The notes under the pieces: generated by a model
Seen by the model: the letters and a program-made list of their open reading frames with translations, nothing else
Databases searched by the model: none
Told to the model about the DNA's origin: nothing
Translations under genes and position numbers: made by a program
Source: CAZDCD01 sp964503885
GTDB taxonomy: Bacteria > Bacteroidota > Bacteroidia > Bacteroidales > UBA10428
DNA: 64,000 bases
Reading direction: 5' to 3'
Assembly (NCBI GenBank): GCA_964503885.1
Contig: CAZDCD010000013.1
Span: 1 to 64,000, forward strand
Part shown: piece after piece, positions 45,471-53,812 of the stretch
How the letters are laid out: each line of letters starts with the position of its first letter
How positions within the stretch are numbered: position 1 is the first letter of the stretch

Positions 45471-45914
45471 ATGGAGATAAAAACGAAACGCATTACAAGG
45501 ATCCTTTACACGGCAAAAGACAACCGGGTAATCCTTATCAGGCTTATTGTCGGACTGGTTTTCCTGTCCGAAGGCATCCAGAAGTATTTGTTTCCCGGAT
45601 CAGCGGGCACAGCGCGATTTGCAGAAATTGGTTTTGCTGATCCCGGGTTCTGGGCTTATTTTACAGGTACGTTTGAGATTATCTGCGGTTTTCTTGTTTT
45701 GATCGGATTGTTTACCCGGCTTGCCGCCATACCCTTATTCATTATTATGATCACTGCCTTTGTAACCACCAAATGGCCTGTACTGATGGATAAAGGGTTC
45801 TGGACAATGGCACACGAATACCGCACTGATTTTGCCATGACCTTGTTGCTTGTTTACCTGTTTATTTTCGGAGCCGGTAAATGGTCGGTAGATTCAAAAA
45901 TGGTTAAAACCTGA
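45471..45914 (+). CDS. DoxX family membrane protein
   Basis: The frame opens upstream, but ATG 45471 (MEIKTKRITRILYTA) is the sensible start, giving 147 residues with four hydrophobic helices. DoxX features are RLIVGLVFLSEGIQKYLFPG, GFWAYFTGTFEIICGFLVLIGLFTRLAAIP and the C-terminal DFAMTLLLVYLFIFGAG. DoxX proteins are small membrane proteins linked to redox and sulfur stress in several bacteria. The next gene begins 12 bases later and is probably co-transcribed. Confidence 0.9.
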   Translation: MEIKTKRITRILYTAKDNRVILIRLIVGLVFLSEGIQKYLFPGSAGTARFAEIGFADPGFWAYFTGTFEIICGFLVLIGLFTRLAAIPLFIIMITAFVTTKWPVLMDKGFWTMAHEYRTDFAMTLLLVYLFIFGAGKWSVDSKMVKT

Positions 45915-45926
45915 AATTCCTGATGC

Positions 45927-46670
45927 ATGCAAATTCTTAAACAGAAATACGCAATTTCTCTGGGCATTGTGTTATTGGCATTTATTCAATATTGTGTTGC
46001 AGGCCCGCCTTTTCTCACTGATGACCCGGAGCCGGTCCCGTTCAGGCATTGGGAGTACTATATTTCGTCAATGAACACATTTCAGGCCCATACCTGGTCA
46101 GGTACTTTGCCGCATGGTGAAGTGAATTACGGCTTATTTCGTAATATGCAGGTTCATCTTCTGTTACCCGTTAATTATGTATACCTCCAGCATGACGAAG
46201 TAAAGTTCGGGTATGCCGATACCGAGCTCGGCATTAAATATTGTTTCTTGCAGGAAACCGCGAGCCGGCCCCAGATAGGGACTTTCCCGATTTTTGAGAT
46301 ACCAACCGTAAAAAACAATGAATTCAGCGATGGCAACGTCAAAATCTTTATTCCGGTTTGGGCACAAAAATCATGGAATAAATTCACTACATATGGAGGT
46401 ATTGGTTACTGGATAAACCCGGGAACAAACAATAAAAATTCGGTCTTTGCCGGATGGGAGTTGCAGTATGACTTTTCGCAGGTTGTCACACTGGGCGGGG
46501 AATTTTATTTTCAGTCTGCCGATGCTGCTGACAGCAAACCGGTGGCTGCTTTTAACATCGGAGGGTCCCTGAATGCAAGCCAAAAGACGCATTTTATCTT
46601 TTCCTTTGGTCACAGCATGGTAAATGAAAGTTTCTTTAGTTCCTATTTGGGGATGTTGTGGACGATCTGA
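45927..46670 (+). CDS. putative outer-membrane barrel protein
   Basis: The 247-residue protein has a signal peptide ending near CVAG and a mature start GPPFLTDDPEPVPFRHWEYYISS, a motif seen in a family of uncharacterised outer-membrane 'transporter' proteins. The rest is alternating beta strands rich in aromatic and glycine residues, ending with SSYLGMLWTI, a plausible last strand. The precise function is unknown. It follows doxX by 12 bases, so both may respond to the same signal. Confidence 0.75.
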   Translation: MQILKQKYAISLGIVLLAFIQYCVAGPPFLTDDPEPVPFRHWEYYISSMNTFQAHTWSGTLPHGEVNYGLFRNMQVHLLLPVNYVYLQHDEVKFGYADTELGIKYCFLQETASRPQIGTFPIFEIPTVKNNEFSDGNVKIFIPVWAQKSWNKFTTYGGIGYWINPGTNNKNSVFAGWELQYDFSQVVTLGGEFYFQSADAADSKPVAAFNIGGSLNASQKTHFIFSFGHSMVNESFFSSYLGMLWTI

Positions 46671-46727
46671 CCGGCATGGCAACTGGCAGATTAAATTCGA
46701 ACCTGTCCCTAAGAATGCCGGAAAAAA

Positions 46728-46740
46728 CCCGACCTTCCCG
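46728..46740 (+). repeat. direct repeat flanking the GIY-YIG/tRNA-Met unit, left copy
   Basis: The 13 bases CCCGACCTTCCCG recur exactly at 47453-47465, both preceded by an A-rich run. The two copies bracket the GIY-YIG gene, the partial tRNA copy and the tRNA-Met gene. Confidence 0.5.
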
Positions 46741-46753
46741 ACTTATGTCGGGA
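46736..46753 (-). terminator. hairpin after the GIY-YIG gene
   Basis: Arms TCCCGAC and GTCGGGA enclose a 4-base loop. On the minus strand it is followed after a short gap by GGGTTTTTT, so it can end the GIY-YIG transcript. It may also serve the plus-strand gene ending at 46670. Confidence 0.6.
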
Positions 46754-46757
46754 CGCT

Positions 46758-47012
46758 TTAACCATTTGCCTTTGCAATAAGGTATTCAATGTATTTACGG
46801 CTTTTCTTCCGTTTAATTTCTGATTCCCGTTTAATGGCTTCTGTTTTGGAAGCATATTCCTCAAAATAAACCAGTACCCATGGTATTCCACTCCTGGTAG
46901 ATGGTGTACTTCTGAAGTTATGTTTTTTAATTCTTTCGGCAGGGTTTGAACAATAACCGACATAGTATTTATCTGATTTTTTGCTATACAAAATATAGAC
47001 ATAGAAAGGCAT
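46758..47012 (-). CDS. small GIY-YIG nuclease family protein
   Basis: The 84-residue protein is a single GIY-YIG domain: VYIL at residues 5-8 and YVG at 17-19, then Arg27 and His31 (AERIKKHN), TPSTRSGIPWVLVYFE, and the Glu of RESEIKRKKSRKYIEYLI. This stand-alone UPF0213-like form is common and highly repeated in Bacteroidota, often beside tRNA genes, as here (tRNA-Met lies 207 bases upstream on the same strand). Its cellular role is not established; a mobile or homing-like origin is possible. Confidence 0.92.
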   Translation of the reverse strand: MPFYVYILYSKKSDKYYVGYCSNPAERIKKHNFRSTPSTRSGIPWVLVYFEEYASKTEAIKRESEIKRKKSRKYIEYLIAKANG

Positions 47013-47043
47013 GATTGCTGATAACTTTTATTTTTAAAGGTAT

Positions 47044-47062
47044 TGTAGCGAGACCGGGAATT
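47044..47062 (-). repeat. duplicated 3' end of tRNA-Met
   Basis: The 19 bases equal 47217-47235 exactly, which is the last 17 bases of the tRNA-Met gene plus two flanking bases, in the same orientation and 173 bases away. This is an attachment-site-like direct repeat. The enclosed DNA (about 155 bases) holds only the tRNA terminator. Confidence 0.75.
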
Positions 47063-47177
47063 ACCTTCGGTGATTCTTTATGGGGAAGCTTTACTATACA
47101 AAATCCCAATTCCACCCTTCGGGTTATTTTTCGCCTGCCATCAATCATTAAAGCAGGCTTTATGATCGCTGTCAGTC

Positions 47178-47200
47178 AAAAAACCCGGCTAACGCCGGGT
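47178..47200 (-). terminator. rho-independent terminator of tRNA-Met
   Basis: On the minus strand ACCCGGC-GTTA-GCCGGGT is followed by TTTTT, starting about 20 bases after the tRNA 3' end. Confidence 0.85.
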
Positions 47201-47218
47201 GAAATTGTGATTTTTATG

Positions 47219-47292
47219 TAGCGAGACCGGGAATTGAACCCGGGACCTCATGATTATGAATCATGCGCTCTAACCATCTGAGCTACCTCGCC
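47219..47292 (-). tRNA. tRNA-Met (anticodon CAT, elongator type)
   Basis: The reverse complement gives a 74-base tRNA: acceptor GGCGAGG with 3' TCTCGCT plus discriminator A, D arm AGCTCAGATGGTTAGAGC, anticodon loop TTCATAA (CAT) and T arm CCGGGTTCAATTCCCGG. Overall similarity to E. coli elongator tRNA-Met is high, so I prefer Met to the lysidine-modified tRNA-Ile. CCA is not encoded. Confidence 0.93.
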
Positions 47293-47606
47293 CTTTGATC
47301 TACGAAGCCCTGCCTACCCTGCCTGCCGGCAGGAATCCCGCCAGAATCGGGACTAGTTCGACTATGAAATTCTGCTCTGCTCTGTTCACACAATTTCAGT
47401 CTCACTGAGTCTGAGCCCTGCTTACCGAATTCAACTATAATTTTAAAAGAACCCCGACCTTCCCGTTTTGGTTGGTATCGTTACCCTGCCTTATCTGGAA
47501 GGTTGCAAAGTTATAATTTTATTCCATTTATTTGAATAAATTTTTTTATAATGCAATTTTTCATATATTGCAAACGTGTGAAGAAGTAAGTTAATCCAAA
47601 TCCTGA
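47293..47606. other. intergenic region with palindromes, no gene
   Basis: It contains the perfect 12-base palindrome CCTGCCGGCAGG (47322-47333), a small CCCG/CGGG hairpin just after it (about 47337-47351), and the right copy of the 13-base direct repeat (47453-47465). No coding potential is seen. Confidence 0.5.
47453..47465 (+). repeat. direct repeat flanking the GIY-YIG/tRNA-Met unit, right copy
   Basis: This is the exact match to 46728-46740. The following bases also align loosely (TTGGTA against TCGGGA, then TTA and CCC). Confidence 0.5.
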
Positions 47607-47984
47607 ATGAAAAGAAGAATTTTGCTTGAATATACCCTGAACTCATCAACCAAGGTTCTTTATCCGCGTTTGAGTACTCCCGGAGGACTGGCAGAATGGT
47701 TTGCCGATGATGTGAATGTAAAAGGAAAATATTTTACCTTCATATGGGATGCTGTGGAAAATGTAGCGGAAGTTGTTCAGCGAAAAGAAAACAGGTATAT
47801 TCGTTTCCACTGGATCGACGATGATGACCCAAATACCTATTTTGAATTCCGGATTACCGTGGATGAACTTACCGGAGATACGGCTTTGGTAATCAGTGAT
47901 TTTATCGATGAGAACGACAAAGATGATGCGATAGAGCTTTGGAATTCGCAGATTACCGAATTAAAACATGTGCTCGGACTCTGA
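47607..47984 (+). CDS. START-like (SRPBCC/AHSA1) domain protein
   Basis: The 125-residue cytosolic protein is a single helix-grip domain: LLEYTLNSSTKVLYPRLSTPGGLAEWFADDV, YFTFIWDAVENVAEVV, YIRFHWIDDDDPNTYFEFRI and a C-terminal helix ELWNSQITELKHVLGL. This START-like family is nearly universal in Bacteroidota and is regularly found just upstream of the LptF/LptG-type permease gene, as here (79-base gap). The ligand is unknown. Confidence 0.88.
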   Translation: MKRRILLEYTLNSSTKVLYPRLSTPGGLAEWFADDVNVKGKYFTFIWDAVENVAEVVQRKENRYIRFHWIDDDDPNTYFEFRITVDELTGDTALVISDFIDENDKDDAIELWNSQITELKHVLGL

Positions 47985-48063
47985 GCGGAAGTTTTCCTGT
48001 TCGTTTGGTAAAATATCTTAATTTTGTAATCGTTTCAATAATGTTGATAATCCTGATCTTAAC

Positions 48064-50010
48064 GTGAAACGGTTACACTGGCTGGTGATAAAATCTTTTC
48101 TTGGTCCTTTTATCCTCACTTTTTTCATTGTGATGTTCGTGCTTCTTATGCAATTTCTATGGCGATACATCGATGAACTTGTGGGGAAGGGACTGGATGT
48201 GAAAGTTATCGCCGAACTGCTTCTATATACTTCTGCCAGCCTGGTACCCATGGCGCTTCCCCTGGCCATTCTTATGGCTTCACTGATGACCTTCGGTAAT
48301 ATGGGTGAATTTTACGAACTGAGCGCCATGAAATCTTCCGGCATTTCCCTGCAGAGGATCATGAGTCCCCTGGTATTAATTGTGGTGCTGCTCAGTATTG
48401 CCGCCTTTTTCTTCTCCAATAATGTGATGCCTGTGACTAACCTGAAAATGAGGACATTGCTTTGGGATGTCAGGCAGCAAAGACCCGAATTGCAGATCAG
48501 GGAGGGAGAGTTTTACAACGGGGTGGACAATTACAGCATACGGGTCGGCAAGAAAAATCCGCAGACGAATATATTGTATGATATCAAGATCTATGATCAC
48601 ACCCGCGGAAGAGGAAATGTGAGTGTTATTGTTGCCGATTCAGGCTACATGAGGATGACCACAGATAATAAGAACCTCATCATTACCCTTTGGCATGGCC
48701 GCAGCTATACCGAGGAAGAAGAAGACAGGAGAAAAAGAAACCGGACATACCCTCAGAGAATGGATAAATTCAGGGAACAGAGAATGGTCATCGGTTTATC
48801 AGGTTTTGACCTCCAGAGATCGGATGAAAGCCTTTTTAAGAACAGTTACCAGATGATGAGCCTTCACCAGCTTAACGGCGTCATAGATTCTCTTAAAAGA
48901 GATATTTCGTTGCGTGAAGATCAGTTCAGACATAATCTGATCGCAGCCAATTATTTTAAAATCAGGGACAAAACACGAAAAGCATACCTTGACCAGCCCT
49001 ATATTTATGACAAGGGCGGTTCTACCCCGGTTACCGATATCGACAGCTTATTCAACACCCTTCAATACTACAACAGGTTTGAAACCCTGGAGACAGCGAT
49101 CAATTATGCCCGTGCATCAAAATCATATATCGAAAGCAGCCTCGGGAACCTCTATTACAAAAAAAGACAATTGCGCAGGCATGAAATTGAATGGCACCGC
49201 AAATTTACCCTTTCCATCGGGTGCCTTATCTTTTTATTTGTGGGGGCGCCGCTGGGAGCAATTATCAGAAAAGGCGGGCTGGGTATGCCAACGGTCATAT
49301 CCGTGCTGTTGTTTATTTTCTGGTACATCATTTCCCTCACCGGCGAAAAAATGGTTAGGGAAAGTATTGTCACCAGTTTCAACGGCATGTGGGGCTCATC
49401 AGTGATATTGCTTGTTATCGGGGTTTTCCTTACCTACAAGGCAGCCAATGATTCGGCCCTTTTTAACATGGACATCTACCTCGAATTTCTGCGGAAACTT
49501 TTCGGCATCGAACAAACTACCATGCTTGATAAACGGTTTCATCTGGCCGGAAAATTTGATTTTACGGAAATCGACAGGGAGGAACTCATCGGGTCGCTGG
49601 AAAAAATAATCAATCAGTCGGCTGCATGTAGGAAAGATATCCGCCGTTCGATGCTGTTTCCAGGGTTGTTTTTATCGTATATAAGGAACAGCCATCCGGA
49701 ATCGCTGAAAAACATCGAACCTTTATTCAATAAAACATTTGATATCCTGATCACAAGCAAATGGTCACGCATCTCCTATATCAAGACCAAACTTTCGGAA
49801 TACCCATACATTAATTCCGGTGAGGCTGATACTTTAACATCAGCCACCATGAAAACCATCAGGATTGTGCTGTTCCCTCTGGTTATTCTGTTTATTATCA
49901 GCCGGGTAAAATTGAGGCACAGGCTTGCAGACATTGAATCGGTCTCACGTTCTATAATCAACGGACTTAATAATCAAACCCTTCTGGCTGAACTTGAATT
50001 TCAACTATGA
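48064..50010 (+). CDS. LptF/LptG-family lipopolysaccharide export permease with C-terminal extension
   Basis: The 648-residue protein starts with GTG. The YjgP/YjgQ permease plan is clear: an N-terminal helix set (WLVIKSFLGPFILTFFIVMFVLLMQFLWRY), periplasmic beta-jellyroll strands (FYNGVDNYSIRVGKKNPQTN), and C-terminal helices (TLSIGCLIFLFVGAPLGAIIRKGGLG). Two parts exceed the usual 360 residues: a helical insert at about 270-375 and an extension after about residue 465 that ends in another hydrophobic helix. It works with LptB and a second permease to pull lipopolysaccharide from the inner membrane. It overlaps the next gene by 4 bases. Confidence 0.92.
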   Translation: MKRLHWLVIKSFLGPFILTFFIVMFVLLMQFLWRYIDELVGKGLDVKVIAELLLYTSASLVPMALPLAILMASLMTFGNMGEFYELSAMKSSGISLQRIMSPLVLIVVLLSIAAFFFSNNVMPVTNLKMRTLLWDVRQQRPELQIREGEFYNGVDNYSIRVGKKNPQTNILYDIKIYDHTRGRGNVSVIVADSGYMRMTTDNKNLIITLWHGRSYTEEEEDRRKRNRTYPQRMDKFREQRMVIGLSGFDLQRSDESLFKNSYQMMSLHQLNGVIDSLKRDISLREDQFRHNLIAANYFKIRDKTRKAYLDQPYIYDKGGSTPVTDIDSLFNTLQYYNRFETLETAINYARASKSYIESSLGNLYYKKRQLRRHEIEWHRKFTLSIGCLIFLFVGAPLGAIIRKGGLGMPTVISVLLFIFWYIISLTGEKMVRESIVTSFNGMWGSSVILLVIGVFLTYKAANDSALFNMDIYLEFLRKLFGIEQTTMLDKRFHLAGKFDFTEIDREELIGSLEKIINQSAACRKDIRRSMLFPGLFLSYIRNSHPESLKNIEPLFNKTFDILITSKWSRISYIKTKLSEYPYINSGEADTLTSATMKTIRIVLFPLVILFIISRVKLRHRLADIESVSRSIINGLNNQTLLAELEFQL

Positions 50011-51227
50011 GAATATTGCAGGTATGTAATAAAACACCTTACCCGTTGAAAGATGGCGGCGCCATGGCAATTTACAATATGGCCAAAGGATTTGGCGATT
50101 CGGGACATGATGTGGATATTTTGGCCATGCACACACGTAAACATGCAGCAAGCAGACCTGAGATTTTCGATCATTTTGAAACCCTTGAAAACATTAAAAT
50201 TGAGTTGTTTGATATCAATACCGATATTCGTTATGTGAATCTTATTATAAATTACCTGTTCTCGGAAATTCCATACAATGCTTCACGGTTTATTTCAAAA
50301 AGATTCGGGGAGAAATTGATTGCTATGCTGAAAAACAAGAATTACGATATTGTTCAGTTCGAAGGCCTGTATCTTGCTCCTTACGCCGGCATTGTAAGGG
50401 AATATTCCCCTGCCAAACTCGTTATGAGGGCACATAACGTTGAGCATGAGATATGGAAGAGGTATGCGCTGCAGAACAGGAACTTATTTAAGAAGCATTA
50501 CATGAATGTACTGGCTGGCAGACTTGAAAGATTCGAAAAGAAAGCACTGCATGAATTCGATATCCTTGTCCCGATTACCGGTCGAGATAACAATGCATTT
50601 CTGAAGATGGGATTTCAAAATCAGGCCATGGTCTGTCCCTATGGATATGATACTCAAATTCACAGAAAGAATAGAAATAATGACCTGAGACCTGATACGC
50701 TCTTTTTTATAGGATCGCTCGACTGGCTGCCCAACCGGGAGGGACTGCTGTGGTTTATCAAATGGGTATGGCAGTCCCTTCACCGAGAATTTCCATCGGT
50801 AACTTTTTCAGTTGCAGGAAGAAATGCTCCCCAAAATTTTATTGAACGCCTGCGAAAACATGCAATAGACTATGCAGGGGAGGTTGAAAATGCGGCCGGT
50901 TTTATGGCCGGTAAAGCGGTGATGGTGGTTCCGTTATTCTCAGGCAGCGGAATGCGGGTGAAGATCGTTGAAGCCATGGCCATGGGGCGCACGGTACTCA
51001 CAACTTCAATTGGTGCCGAAGGACTGGATGTTTCGCATAACGTACATTTGTTACTTGCTGATGATCCGGCAGCTTTTCTGAACAACCTGAAAAAATTGTT
51101 GCACGATCCCGGAGAATGCCTGCGGATAGGTAAAAACGCTGAAGATTTTGTGAAAATCCGGCTCGACAATAAAAAGATCATTTCGGGGTTGCTTGATTTT
51201 TACTCATCAATCATAACCCGTGTATGA
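50007..51227 (+). CDS. GT4-family glycosyltransferase
   Basis: The 406-residue GT-B enzyme has an N-terminal acceptor domain (CNKTPYPLKDGGAMAIYNMAKGF, RAHNVEHEIWKRYA) and a C-terminal donor domain (FIGSLDWLPNREGLLWFIKWVW, VPLFSGSGMRVKIVEAMAMGR, where Glu is the E-x7-E type residue). It is likely to add a sugar to an envelope glycan. Overlaps of 4 bases at both ends tie it to the permease and to the following GT2 gene. Confidence 0.93.
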   Translation: MRILQVCNKTPYPLKDGGAMAIYNMAKGFGDSGHDVDILAMHTRKHAASRPEIFDHFETLENIKIELFDINTDIRYVNLIINYLFSEIPYNASRFISKRFGEKLIAMLKNKNYDIVQFEGLYLAPYAGIVREYSPAKLVMRAHNVEHEIWKRYALQNRNLFKKHYMNVLAGRLERFEKKALHEFDILVPITGRDNNAFLKMGFQNQAMVCPYGYDTQIHRKNRNNDLRPDTLFFIGSLDWLPNREGLLWFIKWVWQSLHREFPSVTFSVAGRNAPQNFIERLRKHAIDYAGEVENAAGFMAGKAVMVVPLFSGSGMRVKIVEAMAMGRTVLTTSIGAEGLDVSHNVHLLLADDPAAFLNNLKKLLHDPGECLRIGKNAEDFVKIRLDNKKIISGLLDFYSSIITRV

Positions 51228-52393
51228 AAGCAATCTTCTGGATATCCATGGGAGTTATCGGATACACATACCTGCTGTATACCATGCTGCTTGCAGTGCT
51301 CAGCGGATTTATTAGGCTGGCCAGAGGAAAGCAGCCTGCCAAAGCGCATTATGAACCGGAGATTACCTTGCTGGTGCCTGCCTATAATGAAAGTGACAGC
51401 GTTGAAAAAAAGCTTGAAAATTCATTCGGACTGGATTACCCTAAAGAAAAGCTGCATCACCTGTGGGTAACTGACGGCTCGGATGACGGTACTCCCGGGA
51501 TCCTTGGGAAATTCAGCGAGGTTACTGTCCTTCATCACAAAACCAGAAGCGGTAAGATCGAAGCGATGAACCGGGGAATTGAGGAAGTCTCAACACCGAT
51601 TGTGGTATTTTCGGATGCCAATACCGATCTCAGCAAAAATGCCCTTCGTGAGATTGTTTCTATTTTTTCGGATGAACGGGTGGGTTGCGTGGCGGGTGAA
51701 AAAAGGATCTATTCTTCCGGCAGGGACAAAGCTGTGGGAGCCGGTGAGGGACTTTACTGGCAATACGAATCGCTGATAAAGCGCCTGGAGTCGGGTATTC
51801 ATTCCACGATGGGAGCGGCAGGTGAATTGTTTGCAATACGTACCTCATTGTATGAGAAGATAAAAAAAGATACCATCCTTGATGATCTGACCATATCGCT
51901 GAACATTGCCCGGAAAGGGTATAAAATAAAATACGCACCCAAAGCCACTGCATCTGAAAATGCTTCATTTTCCATTCATGAAGAGCTCAAAAGAAAAATA
52001 CGGATTGCCAGCGGCGGGTTTCAGTTGTTATTCAGGATGCCCGGTTTACTGAATATATTTAAATACGGGTTCCTGTCTTTTGAATACATTTCACACAAAG
52101 TCTTCAGGTGGACTCTTGTCCCGGTATCCTTTATTGCCTTGTTTTTCTCAACGGTCGTTCTTGCTGCAGCCTGCCACGGGAAATGTCATATATATAATGG
52201 TCTGCTGCTGATCCAACTGCTGTTTTATTTGCTGGCGCTCGCGGGCGGGCTGCTGAGGAATAAAAAAACACGCATCAGGCAGTTCTTTCTGCCCTATTAC
52301 CTGTTCATCATGAATTATTCCATTTTAGTGGGTATGATAAGGTTTTTCTCCCGGCGGCATACGGCTTTGTGGGAGAAAGCTAAAAGAAGCTGA
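51224..52393 (+). CDS. membrane GT2-family glycosyltransferase
   Basis: The 389-residue protein has one N-terminal helix, a GT-A domain (LLVPAYNESDSVEKKLENS, VTDGSDDGTPGIL, VVFSDANTDLSKNALREIV with the DxN/DxD-type site, and DDLTISLNIARKGYKI) and three C-terminal helices from about residue 295. The Q-x-x-R-W-like motif is replaced by KIRIASGGFQLL. It resembles processive or polyprenyl-linked polysaccharide synthases. It ends the four-gene block that starts with the START-like gene. Confidence 0.9.
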   Translation: MKAIFWISMGVIGYTYLLYTMLLAVLSGFIRLARGKQPAKAHYEPEITLLVPAYNESDSVEKKLENSFGLDYPKEKLHHLWVTDGSDDGTPGILGKFSEVTVLHHKTRSGKIEAMNRGIEEVSTPIVVFSDANTDLSKNALREIVSIFSDERVGCVAGEKRIYSSGRDKAVGAGEGLYWQYESLIKRLESGIHSTMGAAGELFAIRTSLYEKIKKDTILDDLTISLNIARKGYKIKYAPKATASENASFSIHEELKRKIRIASGGFQLLFRMPGLLNIFKYGFLSFEYISHKVFRWTLVPVSFIALFFSTVVLAAACHGKCHIYNGLLLIQLLFYLLALAGGLLRNKKTRIRQFFLPYYLFIMNYSILVGMIRFFSRRHTALWEKAKRS

Positions 52394-52507
52394 CCTGAGA
52401 CATTCATCTGAAAAGATAAATATATATAAAGTATACCTATTTTTTACTGTTTATGAATTGTATCATTTTTAAACAGTTATTATTTAGGGAATTTTACAAA
52501 CAGTTCT

Positions 52508-52515
52508 TACTTTTG
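52508..52515 (+). promoter_or_regulatory. Bacteroidetes -7 box (TACTTTTG) of ribBA
   Basis: A perfect TAnnTTTG lies 32 bases upstream of the ATG at 52547. The leader is too short for an FMN riboswitch, so none regulates this gene. Confidence 0.55.
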
Positions 52516-52546
52516 CGGAAAATTTTTACCATCATTGATCAGACAT

Positions 52547-53809
52547 ATGAATATTCCTGAACCAACAGACACATTTCAGCTCGATACTATAGAAGATGCA
52601 ATTGCGGAGATCCGGAAAGGAAAGGTAGTTATTGTGGTAGATGATGAGGACAGGGAAAACGAGGGGGATTTTATTTGCGCGGCAGAATTGATTACCCCCG
52701 AGATAGTCAATTTTATGGCTACCCATGGACGGGGCTTGATCTGTGCACCTATTCCGGAAGAACGTTGCGATGCACTCGACCTTAACCTGATGGTTGGAAC
52801 CAACACATCATACCACGGTACCATGTTTACGGTTTCAGTGGATCTGCTCGGGCACGGGTGTAAGACCGGCATCTCGGCGAGTGACCGAGCGAAAACAATA
52901 AAAGCGCTTGTTGATCCGACTACAAGACCCGAAGATCTGGGAAGGCCGGGTCATATTTTTCCGCTGAAAGCACGCAATAAGGGAGTATTGAGAAGAGCCG
53001 GACATACCGAGGCCACGGTGGATCTTGCCCGGCTGGCAGGACTTAAACCCGGGGGTGTGCTCGTGGAAATTATGAACAAAGACGGTAGCATGGCCCGGTT
53101 ACCGGAACTGATGGAGATTGCCGGGAAATTTGACCTGAAAATCATTTCAATAAAGAACCTGATCGAATACCGCTTAAAACTGGAATCTATTGTAATCAAA
53201 GGTGCTAAAGTTAATCTGCCGACAAAATACGGGACGTTTAACCTTATTCCCTTCATACAGAAATCAAACGGACTGGAACACCTGGCCCTGATGAAGGGAA
53301 AATGGACGAAAGATGAACCGGTTTTGGTGCGGGTGCATTCATCGTGCATGACCGGTGATATTTTCGGATCGTACCGCTGCGATTGCGGAACACAGCTCCA
53401 GGAAGCCATGAAGCTTATCAACAAAGAAGGTCTGGGAGTTATTGTTTACCTGAACCAGGAAGGCAGGGGGATTGGGCTGTTCAATAAGATTCAGGCCTAT
53501 AAACTCCAGGAGGAAGGCCGGGATACGGTTCAGGCCAACCTCGACCTGGGATTTAAGGAGGATGAAAGGGACTATGGTGTAGGTGCAAGCATCCTGAGAG
53601 AACTGGGCCTGGGTAAGATAAGGCTGATCACAAATAATCCGGTAAAACGGGCAGGTCTTGAAGGATACGGTCTTGAAATCGTTGAAAATGTGGCCCTTGA
53701 GATCCCACCCAACGAGCATAACCTCTTTTACCTGAAAACCAAAAAGAATAAGATGGGCCATCTCCTCGATCTGCTCGATGACGATGATTTTAAAATTGAC
53801 AGCGAGTAG
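52547..53809 (+). CDS. ribBA: bifunctional DHBP synthase / GTP cyclohydrolase II
   Basis: RibBA supplies both precursors of riboflavin. ATG 52547 (MNIPEPTDTF) is chosen over an upstream TTG; the length is 420 residues. The RibB half (to about 205) has VDDEDRENEGDF, ATHGRGLICAP and GHTEATVDLARLAGL. The RibA half has the zinc cysteines in CMTGDIFGSYRCDCGTQL and the NQEGRGIGLFNKI loop. The fmt gene starts 3 bases after its stop. No other riboflavin gene is adjacent. Confidence 0.96.
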   Translation: MNIPEPTDTFQLDTIEDAIAEIRKGKVVIVVDDEDRENEGDFICAAELITPEIVNFMATHGRGLICAPIPEERCDALDLNLMVGTNTSYHGTMFTVSVDLLGHGCKTGISASDRAKTIKALVDPTTRPEDLGRPGHIFPLKARNKGVLRRAGHTEATVDLARLAGLKPGGVLVEIMNKDGSMARLPELMEIAGKFDLKIISIKNLIEYRLKLESIVIKGAKVNLPTKYGTFNLIPFIQKSNGLEHLALMKGKWTKDEPVLVRVHSSCMTGDIFGSYRCDCGTQLQEAMKLINKEGLGVIVYLNQEGRGIGLFNKIQAYKLQEEGRDTVQANLDLGFKEDERDYGVGASILRELGLGKIRLITNNPVKRAGLEGYGLEIVENVALEIPPNEHNLFYLKTKKNKMGHLLDLLDDDDFKIDSE

Positions 53810-53812
53810 CCG

